From: Bacteroidales bacterium
Lineage (GTDB): Bacteria; Bacteroidota; Bacteroidia; Bacteroidales; UBA12170
Reading direction: 5' to 3'
DNA: 43,137 bases
Assembly: GCA_021158405.1 (NCBI GenBank)
Contig: JAGGUP010000181.1
Coordinates: 1 to 43,137, forward strand
Part shown: positions 1-10,798 of the stretch, one piece after another
Numbering within the stretch: the stretch's first letter is position 1
Layout: each line of letters opens with the position of its first letter
Program-made: the position numbers and the translations under genes
The notes under the pieces: generated by a model
The model's database searches: none
Seen by the model: the letters and a program-made list of their open reading frames with translations, nothing else
What the model was told of the DNA's origin: nothing

Positions 1-1
1 A

Positions 2-127
2 ACTCATCCCATTCCGGAAAAATACAAAATTACACACGATGCAATAAATACTTGGGAATCTGCAGAATGGGAAGAAAACCTTAAGCCAACAATGGCGGAT
101 GAAAAAACCCGTTTGGATTATAATTAA
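2..127 (+). CDS. C-terminal fragment of an unidentified protein, truncated by window start (…THPIPEKYKITHDAINTWESAEWEENLKPTMADEKTRLDYN*)
   Basis: Open frame from base 2 to TAA at 125-127; not in the ORF track because it has no start in the window. Confidence 0.55.
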   Translation, partial: THPIPEKYKITHDAINTWESAEWEENLKPTMADEKTRLDYN

Positions 128-181
128 GATTAAAACGTTAACATGTTCCTTGCAAATATTACCAATGACAATATTTTATAA

Positions 182-345
182 TACGTTGTATATTTGGGTG
201 TTGCGATTTTGTCTTTTATAATGATCTTTCAAAGCTATGTTTTATAAATAGCACTTTCATTAAAAAGTCTATCGCCGCTGTTCTGACAGCATTGCTTATA
301 ATAATCTCCGGGGCGGCTCTTTTCCTCTATGTTACTATAGTCTAG
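182..345 (+). pseudogene. Possible decayed small membrane protein (YVVYLGVAILSFIMIFQSYVL / frameshift / STFIKKSIAAVLTALLIIISGAALFLYVTIV*)
   Basis: Two hydrophobic TM-like segments in adjacent + frames, separated by stop/frameshift, no intact ORF. Confidence 0.25.
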
Positions 346-492
346 GGCTATTATATAACGTGCTTACAGTACTAAAATATATCAAAAATCGTTAATCCGT
401 ATTCGGTATTCTTATGTTGTCATATTACAGTATGTGCCTTTTTTCAAGGTGTTTGGCCTCGAAATGACTAAAAACCAGTTTTGCAAAGATCT

Positions 493-1491
493 TTATTTGA
501 TAGTATGCAACTTTTTAAAAGAACCAATAATATTTTCCACTTCCTCCAAATCATTAGTATCCATAAGCCGAGCTCGCAAAGCAGCGGCACCATTAAAATC
601 GTTGACATAGATTTTAAAGAAACGCTTCAAAACCTGAAAATTCCGTTTTTTCCCCCAAGTCTCCACGTAAAGTCGACTATGCTCTAGTAATGTATCTAAT
701 TTGTCTTTAATACTTGGATTAAAATCAGGATTAAAAAACCAAGGATTATGAAAAATACCACGTCCAATCATAAAGCCATCCACCGGATATTTAGCATAAA
801 TTTCTTTGGCATCTTTCATCGAAAAAATATCGCCATTACCAATAATTGGAATAGAAAGTTTAGACGCTCTTCGCACAGCCAGAGCTTTCCCCATTTCTTC
901 CCATTCGGCCGGAAAATCGGTCTGCATTTTTTGGGTGCGCGTATGTAAAATAATAGCTGCAGGATCTTGTGACAAAAGAAAATCAATCCATTCCTCCGTT
1001 ACATGCTTCCCCAAACCTGTCCGGGTTTTTATGCTTACAGGTAATTTAGTTGCTTCTTTAGTCGCTTGAATAATTTCTCCTGCCAAATCAGGAAATTGAA
1101 TAAGCGCTGAACAAGAACCTTGCTTAACAACCTTTTTTACGGGGCATCCCATATTGATGTCTATTCCATCAAAATCATAATTTTCAGAGATAAATTTAGT
1201 TGCTTCGTAGAATTTTTCCGGCTTGTTTCCCCATATCTGAGCAACCAATTTTACATCTTTTTCTTTTAGTAATTTTTGCTCAGAAGCGTTGACTTGCAAC
1301 CGGCTTTTTACTTTGTCTCTTCCGATAGGATGACATAAACCATCGGTATTTGTAAATTCGGTATAAAGCACTTGTAAATAATCAGGATGACTCAGACGCA
1401 AAATAATTTCACGAAAAGCGGTATCCGTCACGTCCTCCATAGGAGCCAGCAAAAAAGCGGGATTTTTAAGTTCCTTCCAAAAATTTGGCAT
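493..1491 (-). CDS. dus: tRNA-dihydrouridine synthase
   Basis: Dus family motifs LLAPMEDVTD, GIDINMGCPVKKVVKQGSCSAL, KTRTG, IIGNGDI, MIGRG; start chosen at MPNFWKEL. Confidence 0.9.
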   Translation of the reverse strand: MPNFWKELKNPAFLLAPMEDVTDTAFREIILRLSHPDYLQVLYTEFTNTDGLCHPIGRDKVKSRLQVNASEQKLLKEKDVKLVAQIWGNKPEKFYEATKFISENYDFDGIDINMGCPVKKVVKQGSCSALIQFPDLAGEIIQATKEATKLPVSIKTRTGLGKHVTEEWIDFLLSQDPAAIILHTRTQKMQTDFPAEWEEMGKALAVRRASKLSIPIIGNGDIFSMKDAKEIYAKYPVDGFMIGRGIFHNPWFFNPDFNPSIKDKLDTLLEHSRLYVETWGKKRNFQVLKRFFKIYVNDFNGAAALRARLMDTNDLEEVENIIGSFKKLHTIK

Positions 1492-1531
1492 TACAATTAT
1501 TTTTCTTTGCAAAATTAGCGTTTTATCTGTC

Positions 1532-1539
1532 TATCTTTG
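1532..1539 (+). promoter_or_regulatory. Bacteroidota -7 box TATCTTTG
   Basis: Matches TAnnTTTG, 11 nt upstream of ATG at 1551. Confidence 0.5.
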
Positions 1540-1550
1540 CCAAAAAAAAG

Positions 1551-2399
1551 ATGTTTAAATCGCGGAAATTCTATTATATACTTTTTGCTGTAGGGGCGAT
1601 CTATGTTTTGCTTGTTCAGCAATTCTTCAAAAACGAAGGCCGATTTATTATCCAATCCCCAAGCTATACCAGCGAAACTCCCTATAACTTCGACGAAGAT
1701 TTTCAGGAACTTAACTTGCCTATTAATAAAAATTTAAACCTTCATGGCCTTTGGTTTCAGCATAAAACAAAAAAAGCCTTAGTTCTTCTTTTCCCCGATG
1801 CAGATATCGATATTCGTGAGCTGAAAATGAGTGAGAACACCTATTACAAAAATGGATTCGATGTATTAATAACCGGTTATCGTGGATCTGCATTAAGTGT
1901 TGGAGAGCTCACAAATGAAAATGATCTTTTTTCTGATGCACAGCACTGGTATCGTTTTGCGCACTCACAATTTAATGAAAACAAGCTGGTTATAGTTGGG
2001 CAGGGATTTGGCGGCTCTATTGCATCACAACTAGCCGTTAACCATCCGGCAAGAGCTCTTATTCTGGAAAACCCTTCTTTTTCTTACGGAGATGATCAGG
2101 CAAAAAAACGTTTTTGGTGGTTGCCTTACTCCTACTTTACTTCTTTTCCGCTGAATACTTGGAAAGAGATTCGAAAAACAAGCAATGAAATTATTCTTAT
2201 TCAGGACGACTCAAAAAGAGGTCAAAAAGAAGGGTTAACCGATTACCTAAAATCTTCAGATAAAGTTTATTGGCTAAAAAATGGAAACAAAACTAATTAT
2301 AGTTTTCAAGAGAAAAATGAAATGGTTTTTAATGAAATAGCTAAAGATCTTCTTTCTTCTGCAAAACCGAATAAAAATCCGATTTTGAAAATAAAATAA
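1551..2399 (+). CDS. Alpha/beta hydrolase family protein, membrane-anchored
   Basis: N-terminal TM segment; nucleophile-elbow-like GQGFGGSIA; hydrolase fold layout; start chosen at MFKSRKFYY. Confidence 0.7.
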   Translation: MFKSRKFYYILFAVGAIYVLLVQQFFKNEGRFIIQSPSYTSETPYNFDEDFQELNLPINKNLNLHGLWFQHKTKKALVLLFPDADIDIRELKMSENTYYKNGFDVLITGYRGSALSVGELTNENDLFSDAQHWYRFAHSQFNENKLVIVGQGFGGSIASQLAVNHPARALILENPSFSYGDDQAKKRFWWLPYSYFTSFPLNTWKEIRKTSNEIILIQDDSKRGQKEGLTDYLKSSDKVYWLKNGNKTNYSFQEKNEMVFNEIAKDLLSSAKPNKNPILKIK

Positions 2400-2434
2400 A
2401 GCCATTAACTTTGAGCCCACAATAATTTACTGGA

Positions 2435-3712
2435 ATGAAAAAGAAAAAACTCGCCTTACACTGGAAAATATTAATTGGGATGGTTCTTGGTATTGCTTAC
2501 GGTTTAATAACTGTAAACTTCGATATGGAAGGTTTTACCAGCGATTGGATCAAACCTTTTGGAACCATTTTTATCAATTTGCTAAAACTAATCGCCGTTC
2601 CTTTAATTTTATTTTCCTTGGTTAGTGGAATTGCCAATCTGAAAGACATTTCAAAGCTTTCTCGCATGGGATTAAAAACCTTGAGCATGTATATCTTAAC
2701 AACGGTTATTGCGGTAAGTTTAGGTTTGTTCTTGGTAAATATCATCGATCCAGGCTCCTCTTTTCCAAAAAATGAACAACAAGTATTAGAACAACACTAC
2801 GGATCTGAGATAAGCAAAAAACAACAAGATGCGGCTAGCGTAAAAGACGATTCGCCCTTGAAATTTTTGGTTGATATGGTTCCTGAAAACCTGACCAATG
2901 CGATGTCGGAAAACTCCAGTATGCTTCAGGTCATCTTTTTTGCCATCTTTTTAGGTATTTCAATTATTTTATTGCCCGAATCAACTACCGAGCCGGTCAC
3001 CCGTTTTTTTGTCAGTATGAATTCGGTCATATTAAAAATGATTGACCTCATTATGGAATTTGCTCCCGTGGGGGTTTTTGCATTATTAGGAAATATTATT
3101 GTAGAAATGAAAGGCGATTCCGCTTTATTTACTTCCTTGGGGCTTTATGCTTTTACGGTGATATTGGGTTTAATGATTTTAATTTTTATCGTTTACCCTA
3201 TTTTCTTGAAACTCTTTACAAAAATCAAATATCGTGATTTCTACAAAGGAATTGTTCCCGCTCAAATGCTGGCTTTCTCTACAAGTTCAAGTGCCGCTAC
3301 ACTACCGGTAACCATGGATTGCTGTGAAAAAAAACTAAATATTTCAAATGACGTAACCAGTTTTGTTTTACCAATTGGAGCCACCATCAATATGGATGGA
3401 ACCAGCTTATATCAGGCTGTTGCGGCTGTTTTTATTGCTTCTGCTTTCGGAATGGATCTAAACTTGGGACAGCAATTAACCATTGTGCTTACAGCTACTT
3501 TAGCTTCTATAGGATCGGCCGCCGTGCCAGGCGCAGGTATTGTAATGTTGGTGATTGTCTTGACTGCCATTGGTGTTCCAACAGAAGGAATAGCTTTAAT
3601 CTTTGCTGTTGATCGCCCGCTGGATATGATTCGTACGGTGGTGAACGTTACGGGCGATTCAACAATTGCAGCAATTATTCATCGTTCTGAAATAAGAAAC
3701 GGGAATATCTGA
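2435..3712 (+). CDS. Dicarboxylate/amino acid:cation symporter (DAACS family)
   Basis: AFSTSSSAATLPVTM, GATINMDGTSLYQAVAAVFIA, DRPLDMIRTVVNVTGD motifs. Confidence 0.93.
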   Translation: MKKKKLALHWKILIGMVLGIAYGLITVNFDMEGFTSDWIKPFGTIFINLLKLIAVPLILFSLVSGIANLKDISKLSRMGLKTLSMYILTTVIAVSLGLFLVNIIDPGSSFPKNEQQVLEQHYGSEISKKQQDAASVKDDSPLKFLVDMVPENLTNAMSENSSMLQVIFFAIFLGISIILLPESTTEPVTRFFVSMNSVILKMIDLIMEFAPVGVFALLGNIIVEMKGDSALFTSLGLYAFTVILGLMILIFIVYPIFLKLFTKIKYRDFYKGIVPAQMLAFSTSSSAATLPVTMDCCEKKLNISNDVTSFVLPIGATINMDGTSLYQAVAAVFIASAFGMDLNLGQQLTIVLTATLASIGSAAVPGAGIVMLVIVLTAIGVPTEGIALIFAVDRPLDMIRTVVNVTGDSTIAAIIHRSEIRNGNI

Positions 3713-3713
3713 T

Positions 3714-5240
3714 TTAATAAGGAATATCTGCATCCTCATCGTTCATCCGCGATTGACGTGTCATCGTCATAGGGGATTGATTTTGGTCAAAATCAGAAGA
3801 AGGAGACAAGCCCGAAAGTACTCCTCCTGTCGAGCCAAATGGAACATCATCTACGAATTTTGTAAACTGTCCAATAAATCGCAAGTTTACAGAATCGAGT
3901 GCACCATTCCGGTGTTTAGCAATAATAATTTCGGCTTTTCCTGTCATATCACTACCTTGCTCATCCTCGGTAATATCATAATATTCAGGGCGATAAATAA
4001 ATATCACCATATCGGCATCTTGCTCAATAGCTCCGGATTCACGTAAATCGGAAAGCTGTGGTTTTTTAGAACCTCCACGGGTTTCAACCGATCTATTCAA
4101 TTGTGAAAGAACCAAAACAGGAACATTAAGTTCTTTGGCTAAGGCTTTCAAAGAACGCGATATGGTACTGATTTCCTGCTCACGATTTCCTGCCGTATCG
4201 CCGGCACGCATCAATTGAATATAATCGACAATAATCAGTTCAATATTGTGTTGTTCTTTCAGTCGCCGACATTTGGCACGCAATTCAAAAATGGAAAGCG
4301 CTGGCGTATCATCAATAAATATGGGGGCATCAACCAAGGCTTTTACTCTTGTGTTTAGCTGTTCCCATTCATGTTCTGCTAAATCGCCTCTCTTTAATTT
4401 ATTTGAAGTAATTTCAGCTTCAGCAGAAATCAATCGAGTTGTCAACTGCACAGCCGACATCTCCAAAGAAAAAATGGCAACAGGTTTTTTTGCCATAGCG
4501 GCATTGCTTGATAAAGTAAGGGCAAAAGCCGTTTTCCCCATACCGGGTCGCGCGGCAATAACCACCAAATCTGATTTTTGCCATCCGGCGGTAAGTCTGT
4601 CTAAATCGGTAAACCCGGAAGGAATTCCACGTAAGCTTCCTTCTGAATTTTTTGCGGCTTCAATTTCGGCAATGGATTCCCGAACTAAACTCTGCATATC
4701 ATAAGACTCTCTTCGGAAATTATTTTCGCTGATATCAAACAACTGCTGTTCTGCCTGATCGAGCAATTCAAACACATCAGTACTATCTTCAAAAGCATCT
4801 TTAATCGTTTCCGACGACACCCGAATCAACTCGCGTTGTACATATTTCTGTAATAAAATACGGGCATGAAATTCAATATTTGCAGAGGATGCTACTCGAT
4901 TGGTTAATTGTGTAATATAATAAGCACCTCCCACTTCTTCCAATTCGCCATCCGATTTTAGCCGATTAGAAACGGTAAGAATATCGATAGGCTCTGTGCT
5001 AGCAAACAGTTTTTGTATGGCTTTAAAAATTTTTTGGTGTGCCTGTTTATAAAAAACTTCGGGTTCTAAAATATCAATAACGGCAGTAAGGGCATTTTTT
5101 TCTAACATTAGAGCACCTAAAACGGCCTCTTCAAAATCTAAGGCTTGTGGTGGTATTTTTCCTGATCCTGCAATTAGATTACCGGGAGAATTAGTCCTTT
5201 TTTTGACCAGTGTATTTTTTTCGAAGTTTTTTTGATTCAT
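3714..5240 (-). CDS. dnaB: Replicative DNA helicase DnaB
   Basis: N-terminal PPQALDFEEAVLGALML, Walker A ARPGMGKTAFAL, SLEMS, VDYIQLM, LSQLNRSVE, DLRESGAIEQDAD. Confidence 0.96.
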   Translation of the reverse strand: MNQKNFEKNTLVKKRTNSPGNLIAGSGKIPPQALDFEEAVLGALMLEKNALTAVIDILEPEVFYKQAHQKIFKAIQKLFASTEPIDILTVSNRLKSDGELEEVGGAYYITQLTNRVASSANIEFHARILLQKYVQRELIRVSSETIKDAFEDSTDVFELLDQAEQQLFDISENNFRRESYDMQSLVRESIAEIEAAKNSEGSLRGIPSGFTDLDRLTAGWQKSDLVVIAARPGMGKTAFALTLSSNAAMAKKPVAIFSLEMSAVQLTTRLISAEAEITSNKLKRGDLAEHEWEQLNTRVKALVDAPIFIDDTPALSIFELRAKCRRLKEQHNIELIIVDYIQLMRAGDTAGNREQEISTISRSLKALAKELNVPVLVLSQLNRSVETRGGSKKPQLSDLRESGAIEQDADMVIFIYRPEYYDITEDEQGSDMTGKAEIIIAKHRNGALDSVNLRFIGQFTKFVDDVPFGSTGGVLSGLSPSSDFDQNQSPMTMTRQSRMNDEDADIPY

Positions 5241-5388
5241 AAATGCAAAAATAATATTTAATATTGGCCGTAGGCGATGATTGATTCAATTAAGTTTTCA
5301 ACAAACAAATATCGTATATAAATACAATTTTTATTGTATATTTAACCAGATATACCTTAGGCGAAATCAAAAAGCGTATAAAACCAAT

Positions 5389-7701
5389 CTAGTGGATAAA
5401 CATAATTTTCGTCACCATACTTTCGGATCCATCCGTATTAGCAATAAAAACAAGATAAATACCCGTTTGTACACGGTTGCCTTGCAAGTTTTCTCCACTC
5501 CATATTGCTTGACCTCCTTCGGAACGAATTTCGTTCACCAAACGTCCACTGATATCCGTAATTTTAACAAAAGCATCATGCGTCAGTCCTTTAATGGCAA
5601 TCGGCCCAAAATAATCCGGACGAACAGGATTGGGATAAGCATATATATCAGAAAAACCATCCTTATTACTTGTCGTTGCTGTCCCTTTATACACAATTAA
5701 TCCTTGATCCGTACCTATAAAAATTTCCCCCTGATCTGTAATCCCAACTGAGGTAATATTATTAGAATACAACGGACTATTTTCCATTGTAAAATGCAAT
5801 AATTCGTCCTGACCATCCGCAGAAAGCAAGAAAATTCCGGCTCTTTCTGTTCCTACCCACTTCCGGTTGGCTCCATCCACCACAATGACCTTTACTTTTT
5901 CACTTTCGAGCAAATACTGCGCATAACCATCTCGCTCTACTATTATTTTCTGAGCATCATAATTACCGCCATAAAAAATATTTTCGGGCTGATAAATTAC
6001 GGCGATTCCCTCATCCGTTCCTATCCATATTTCTCCATCCAAGTCATTTGCCAGAGAGAATACCTGAGAACCGGGAATATTCCCATATCCTTTTGCACTG
6101 TTTAAACCTTTAAGCTGTTGATTGGTTGACTGACTTTCGTCAAACACTAAAAGTGAATATGCTCCACCAATTCGTACAGGCATCCATAAATAATCGTGAT
6201 TATCTACCAACATATCTCTTATGTTATATGAACTCCAAGCCCCAAATTCAAACGCAGTCCACTTGCCCGAAGGTTCCCGTTTATGCAATAAAGCATTAGA
6301 TTCAGCAGATGCTACCCAAAGATTATTTTTAGAATCATAAGCCACACCTCCCAAGCGCATGATATGACCGTAAGTGGAGTTTGGCGTTAAGCTGCTATTC
6401 CCTCGCCCATAAGCTTCAACAAAACCATTTTCATTAAAAGTAAATAAGCCTTTTCCCCAGCTTCCTACAGCAAATTCATTTGGATTATTTGGATTTATAG
6501 CAACACAAACAAAATCGTAAACGGTGTCCAAAGCAGGCGTATTCGATCTATTTATATTTTCCCAAAAACCCTCTGTATTAACAAAAACACCATCTTTCAA
6601 ATAAACATTACCAAAAGACTCATCTCTACCGCCAGAAGCGACCACCACTTTAGACCCAACAACATCCATATCAAATACTTTAGTCGTATACGGACCATTC
6701 AGGAGGGCGCTTTGGAAAACTTGCAAATCCGAAGAAATCATCAATCCCTGTTGTCTATCGGCCAAATAATAATTTCCATCTGTCGATTTTAAAACAGCTC
6801 CTGGCTGAGGTGTAATTTCATTCTCTAAATTATACGAAATGAGTTCACGATTAAAAGAAAAATCGGTGTTTAAAATTCCTACGGAATGATTATGTGATAT
6901 AAAGAGCTGCTCCTTGCTCACATCCAGATTTAAAGTTTTGTCTTCCATATGAGAAAACACTTCAATCCAAGTATTTCCGGTTACGGCAAACAGCTGATCC
7001 CCTTTAACATTGGTGAGTCGATTTACCACAAGATAATCATGAAAAGCGACCATGTGATTATATGGATCATCGGGAAAAGGGAGATGGTTTAACTTTATCC
7101 AATTGCTATAGTTTGCCAGATTAGGATTGTTTTTATTTGCCCGATAAATTCCTTTTGCGGTTGCTGCAAATAGTTCATCACCTAAAATATCCAGATCAAA
7201 GACTTCCACATTTTCGCCTTGATCACCAAGATAATAGGTGTCTTTTATTTCTTCCCTTTCAATATCTACAACGACAATGCCAAAGCCACAAGACAAATAC
7301 GCAAACTGATCGATAAAAAAGATATCGTTTATCGTCTTGTTACCAAGTATCGCTTTTCTTTTAATATCGGATAAATTGATGACCTGACCCTCTTTAATTA
7401 AATCGATATTGGCATTGGAATACGCAACCAACAAAGTCTTGTGATTTACATCATAGTTTAAAGTGCTCACACCAAAATCACTTAAGCCATTCACTTTAGA
7501 GATTCGATCGAGAACACCTCCTTTTTTATTGTAACTCAACAAACTATAAGGAGTTGCCGCATAAATAAAATCATCTGATTCGGTAATAGCAACAAGTTGA
7601 TTATAAGGCAATTCATCGCGCCAATGTCCAAGAGGAATTTCTTGTGCTTGGAGTCCTAAAGTTTGAAAAAGAAAGACTATTAATAAGCTTATGTATTTCA
7701 T
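5389..7701 (-). CDS. PorZ-like beta-propeller protein with T9SS type A C-terminal sorting domain
   Basis: Signal peptide (MKYISLLIVFLFQTLGLQAQ), repeated two-component-regulator-propeller-like units (WIGTDEGIAVIY, WVGTERAGIFLL, FIGTDQGLIVY), T9SS-like tail YAYPNPVRPDYFGPI…VKITDISGRLVNE…GIYLVFI. Confidence 0.8.
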   Translation of the reverse strand: MKYISLLIVFLFQTLGLQAQEIPLGHWRDELPYNQLVAITESDDFIYAATPYSLLSYNKKGGVLDRISKVNGLSDFGVSTLNYDVNHKTLLVAYSNANIDLIKEGQVINLSDIKRKAILGNKTINDIFFIDQFAYLSCGFGIVVVDIEREEIKDTYYLGDQGENVEVFDLDILGDELFAATAKGIYRANKNNPNLANYSNWIKLNHLPFPDDPYNHMVAFHDYLVVNRLTNVKGDQLFAVTGNTWIEVFSHMEDKTLNLDVSKEQLFISHNHSVGILNTDFSFNRELISYNLENEITPQPGAVLKSTDGNYYLADRQQGLMISSDLQVFQSALLNGPYTTKVFDMDVVGSKVVVASGGRDESFGNVYLKDGVFVNTEGFWENINRSNTPALDTVYDFVCVAINPNNPNEFAVGSWGKGLFTFNENGFVEAYGRGNSSLTPNSTYGHIMRLGGVAYDSKNNLWVASAESNALLHKREPSGKWTAFEFGAWSSYNIRDMLVDNHDYLWMPVRIGGAYSLLVFDESQSTNQQLKGLNSAKGYGNIPGSQVFSLANDLDGEIWIGTDEGIAVIYQPENIFYGGNYDAQKIIVERDGYAQYLLESEKVKVIVVDGANRKWVGTERAGIFLLSADGQDELLHFTMENSPLYSNNITSVGITDQGEIFIGTDQGLIVYKGTATTSNKDGFSDIYAYPNPVRPDYFGPIAIKGLTHDAFVKITDISGRLVNEIRSEGGQAIWSGENLQGNRVQTGIYLVFIANTDGSESMVTKIMFIH

Positions 7702-7775
7702 TCCGAGTTTACTATTAAAGACAATAATAATCAATTATTTTTTAATCCCTCATTCAAAAGATAAACAAACTAGAA

Positions 7776-7811
7776 AAAAGCTCAAATGAACTATTTCTCA
7801 CCTGAGCTTTT
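7776..7811 (-). terminator. Rho-independent terminator downstream of purC
   Basis: Inverted repeat AAAAGCTCA / TGAGCTTTT, U-tract on the minus strand. Confidence 0.6.
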
Positions 7812-7844
7812 ATAAGGTAGGACAAAACGTATTCGTATGAATAA

Positions 7845-8792
7845 TTATGCATTCGCAAGAAAAGAAAGAATATTCTTTTCTACGCGTCTTAAAATATTAG
7901 ATGCATCAACTTTTACAAATTTTTCGCCCGTAATTTGTTCATATAGTTCAATATAACGATCGGACACCGACTTAATAAATTCATCAGTCATTTCAGGAAG
8001 TACATCTTGATCCCTGCCTTGAAATCCATTTTCCATCAACCATTCCCGGACAAATTCTTTAGAAAGCTGTTTTTGGGGTTCACCTTTAGCAAAACGCTCT
8101 TCATACCCTTTTTTATAAAAATAGCGAGAAGAATCCGGAGTATGTATTTCATCAATCAGATAAATCCGACCATCTTTTTTCCCAAACTCGTATTTAGTAT
8201 CTACCAAAATAAGTCCTCTTTCATCTGCCATTTGACTTCCTCGTTCGAAAAGTTCTCTAGTAAATTTTTCCAACAAGGCATAGTCTTCAGGAGAAACCAA
8301 TCCGCCTCGCAAGATTCGTGTTTTAGAAATATCTTCATCATGAGCCCCTTGTTCTGCTTTTGTTGTTGGAGTTATTATAGGTTGAGCAAAACGCTCATGC
8401 TCACGCATACCATCAGGAATTGGAACTCCACAAATTTCCCTTTCACCACTTTTATAAGTACGCCAGGATGAACCGGTTAAATAGCCACGAATAATCATTT
8501 CGATTGGAAAGGGTTCACATTGAATCCCTACTGTTACCATGGGATCGGGAGTAGCAATTTTCCAATTGGGGACAATGTCGGAAGTAGCATCCAAAAATTT
8601 GGCAGCTATCTGATTCAACACTTGTCCTTTATAAGGAATTCCCTTAGGTAAAACCACATCAAAAGCCGAAATTCGATCACTTACTAACATCACCAACAGG
8701 TCGTCGTGAATGGTGTATACATCCCGCACTTTACCTTTATAAACATGGGTCATTTCCGGGAAACTAAAATCTGATTTAACGATGGTGTTCAT
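7845..8792 (-). CDS. purC: Phosphoribosylaminoimidazolesuccinocarboxamide synthase
   Basis: [62 protein letters not shown]. Confidence 0.95.
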   Translation of the reverse strand: MNTIVKSDFSFPEMTHVYKGKVRDVYTIHDDLLVMLVSDRISAFDVVLPKGIPYKGQVLNQIAAKFLDATSDIVPNWKIATPDPMVTVGIQCEPFPIEMIIRGYLTGSSWRTYKSGEREICGVPIPDGMREHERFAQPIITPTTKAEQGAHDEDISKTRILRGGLVSPEDYALLEKFTRELFERGSQMADERGLILVDTKYEFGKKDGRIYLIDEIHTPDSSRYFYKKGYEERFAKGEPQKQLSKEFVREWLMENGFQGRDQDVLPEMTDEFIKSVSDRYIELYEQITGEKFVKVDASNILRRVEKNILSFLANA

Positions 8793-8840
8793 TTGTAATA
8801 TTTTATAAACGTCTATTTATTAATGTAAAGATATGCAATA

Positions 8841-9827
8841 TTAATCATCTGTATTACGATAATCCATTTTCGAAAGAAAACCAATTTGGTTTTCATCCTT
8901 TTGATAAGCCTTGATAATTTTTCCAACCAAAGGATGGCGTACAATATCTTTCTCGTCCAAATAAATTATTTCAATACCTGAAATGTTTTTTAGAATTTTA
9001 GTTGCCTGAACCAAACCCGATTGTTGTTTCTTAGGTAAATCTATTTGCGTAATATCGCCTGTAACAATAAATTTTGCTGTATTGCCCATTCGAGTTAAAA
9101 ACATTTTCAACTGATTGGGAGTTGCATTTTGAGCTTCGTCGAGAATAGCAAAAGCCTGATCTAAAGTACGTCCACGCATATAAGCCAGAGGTGCAATCTC
9201 GATGGTTCCATCTTCCAGATATTTTTCCAGTTTTGCACCGGGCAACATATCACGAAGGGCATCGTAAAGGGGCATCATATAAGGATCAAGCTTTTCCTTC
9301 ATATCACCGGGCAAAAATCCTAAACTCTCTCCGGCTTCTACTGCCGGGCGAGCTAATATTAAACGTTTGACTTCTTTGTTTTTTAAAGCACGAACAGCAA
9401 GAGCAACTGCTGTATATGTTTTTCCGGTTCCTGCCGGGCCAATGGCAAAAGTTAAATCGTTTTTGTTAACCGATTCCACCATTTTTCGCTGATTTTCCGT
9501 CCGCGCTTTAATTTGAGCTCCGTTTCTACCGTGGACTAAAACATCATCAGGAAGAAACTTTTTTGTAATTTCCGGATCTGAACTAGCGATCATTTCCAAA
9601 TCTGCTTCTGAAACCGTATGGTACTGTTCAATATGCATTAAAACTTGATCGAAATAAATTTCAAAACTTTTAATTGCATCCTCAGGACCAACCAGCTTGA
9701 TCATTTCACCCCGAACAATTACTTTTAATTGAGGAAATAAATGCCTGATAATTTCTAGTTTATTTTCGTTGGCTCCAAAGATTACCAACGGATCATAGCC
9801 TTCGACGGAAAGCACTTTTTCTCCCAT
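8841..9827 (-). CDS. PhoH family ATPase
   Basis: AIGPAGTGKTYTAVALAV, ARPAVEAGESLGFLPGD, LDEAQNATPNQLKMFLTR, VTGDITQIDLP. Confidence 0.94.
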   Translation of the reverse strand: MGEKVLSVEGYDPLVIFGANENKLEIIRHLFPQLKVIVRGEMIKLVGPEDAIKSFEIYFDQVLMHIEQYHTVSEADLEMIASSDPEITKKFLPDDVLVHGRNGAQIKARTENQRKMVESVNKNDLTFAIGPAGTGKTYTAVALAVRALKNKEVKRLILARPAVEAGESLGFLPGDMKEKLDPYMMPLYDALRDMLPGAKLEKYLEDGTIEIAPLAYMRGRTLDQAFAILDEAQNATPNQLKMFLTRMGNTAKFIVTGDITQIDLPKKQQSGLVQATKILKNISGIEIIYLDEKDIVRHPLVGKIIKAYQKDENQIGFLSKMDYRNTDD

Positions 9828-9952
9828 GGAAACGTTTTTGTTTTATTCAAGCAAATTTCAGAAAAATAATGGCTTGATTTAAATATTTTTTTCTAAAATA
9901 TTTCCTCCTAAATTTCACTTCAAATCATAAAATTGAAGAATGGATTTTTTGG

Positions 9953-9960
9953 TATCTTTG
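9953..9960 (+). promoter_or_regulatory. Bacteroidota -7 box TATCTTTG
   Basis: Matches TAnnTTTG, 31 nt upstream of ATG at 9992. Confidence 0.5.
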
Positions 9961-9991
9961 AAAACAAATTTTCTCTTTAAAACTTTATCAA

Positions 9992-10774
9992 ATGCCAATC
10001 ATAACATTAACATCAGACTGGGGCCTAAAAGATCATTATCTAGCTTCGGTTAAAGGAGCATTTTTACGCAGTATTCCTAGTATTACGCTTATTGATATCT
10101 CTCACGAGATTCCTCCTTTTGATTTAAACCAAGCTTCGTTTATTTTAAAAAGCGCCTACAAGAATTTTCCCGAAGGCACGATTCATATTGTTGGTGTAAA
10201 CACAGAAGCTTCCATAAAAATGCCTCATGTCTTAATTAAATATAAAGAGCATTATTTTATTGGTGCTGATAATGGCATTTTTGCTTTGATGTTTGACGAA
10301 AACCCTGAATTGATTATAGAACTTGACATTATTCAGACTTCTAACCGTTTTTCTTTTCCAAGCAAAGATGTATTTGTACAAGCGGCAATGCACATAATTG
10401 AAGGCAATGATATTGAACAGCTTGGCGAGAAAAGAGATTCATTAACCAATAAAATGTCATTTAAACCCGTTATTGAATCCAACCTGATCAAAGGAAAAGT
10501 AATTTATATTGATAGTTATCAAAATGTGATCACCAATATTACCGAAAACCTGTTTAATAAAGTGGTAAAAAGCAAGAAATTTAAAATTCTCTTACGTGCA
10601 GGAAATTATGAGATCACAACGATTAGCCAATCCTATATGGATGTGAGCGAAGGTGAATTATTGGCTCTTTTTGATTCGGAAAATAATCTAGAAATAGCCA
10701 TAAACAAAGGAAAAGCAAGCAGTTTACTTGGTTTGGGAATTGATGATGTAGTAAGAATTGAAGTGCTGTCTTAA
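9992..10774 (+). CDS. SAM hydroxide adenosyltransferase / SAM-dependent chlorinase-fluorinase family (DUF62)
   Basis: N-terminal ITLTSDWGLKDHYLASVKGAF, IDISHEIPPFD, ADNGIFALM, family layout. Confidence 0.88.
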   Translation: MPIITLTSDWGLKDHYLASVKGAFLRSIPSITLIDISHEIPPFDLNQASFILKSAYKNFPEGTIHIVGVNTEASIKMPHVLIKYKEHYFIGADNGIFALMFDENPELIIELDIIQTSNRFSFPSKDVFVQAAMHIIEGNDIEQLGEKRDSLTNKMSFKPVIESNLIKGKVIYIDSYQNVITNITENLFNKVVKSKKFKILLRAGNYEITTISQSYMDVSEGELLALFDSENNLEIAINKGKASSLLGLGIDDVVRIEVLS

Positions 10775-10798
10775 AGCACCAGAAAACAGTTTTTTTTC

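Noticed and set aside
128-480. tRNA or structured RNA in the left intergenic region
   Set aside because: No cloverleaf or conserved RNA motif could be recognised; AT-rich with short weak hairpins only.
481-1069. Plus-strand ORFs 481-687, 748-948 and 806-1069
   Set aside because: Antisense to dus; no recognisable domains; same logic applies to the other short antisense ORFs in the track (e.g. 2497-2745, 4246-4704, 8007-8471, 40166-40387).
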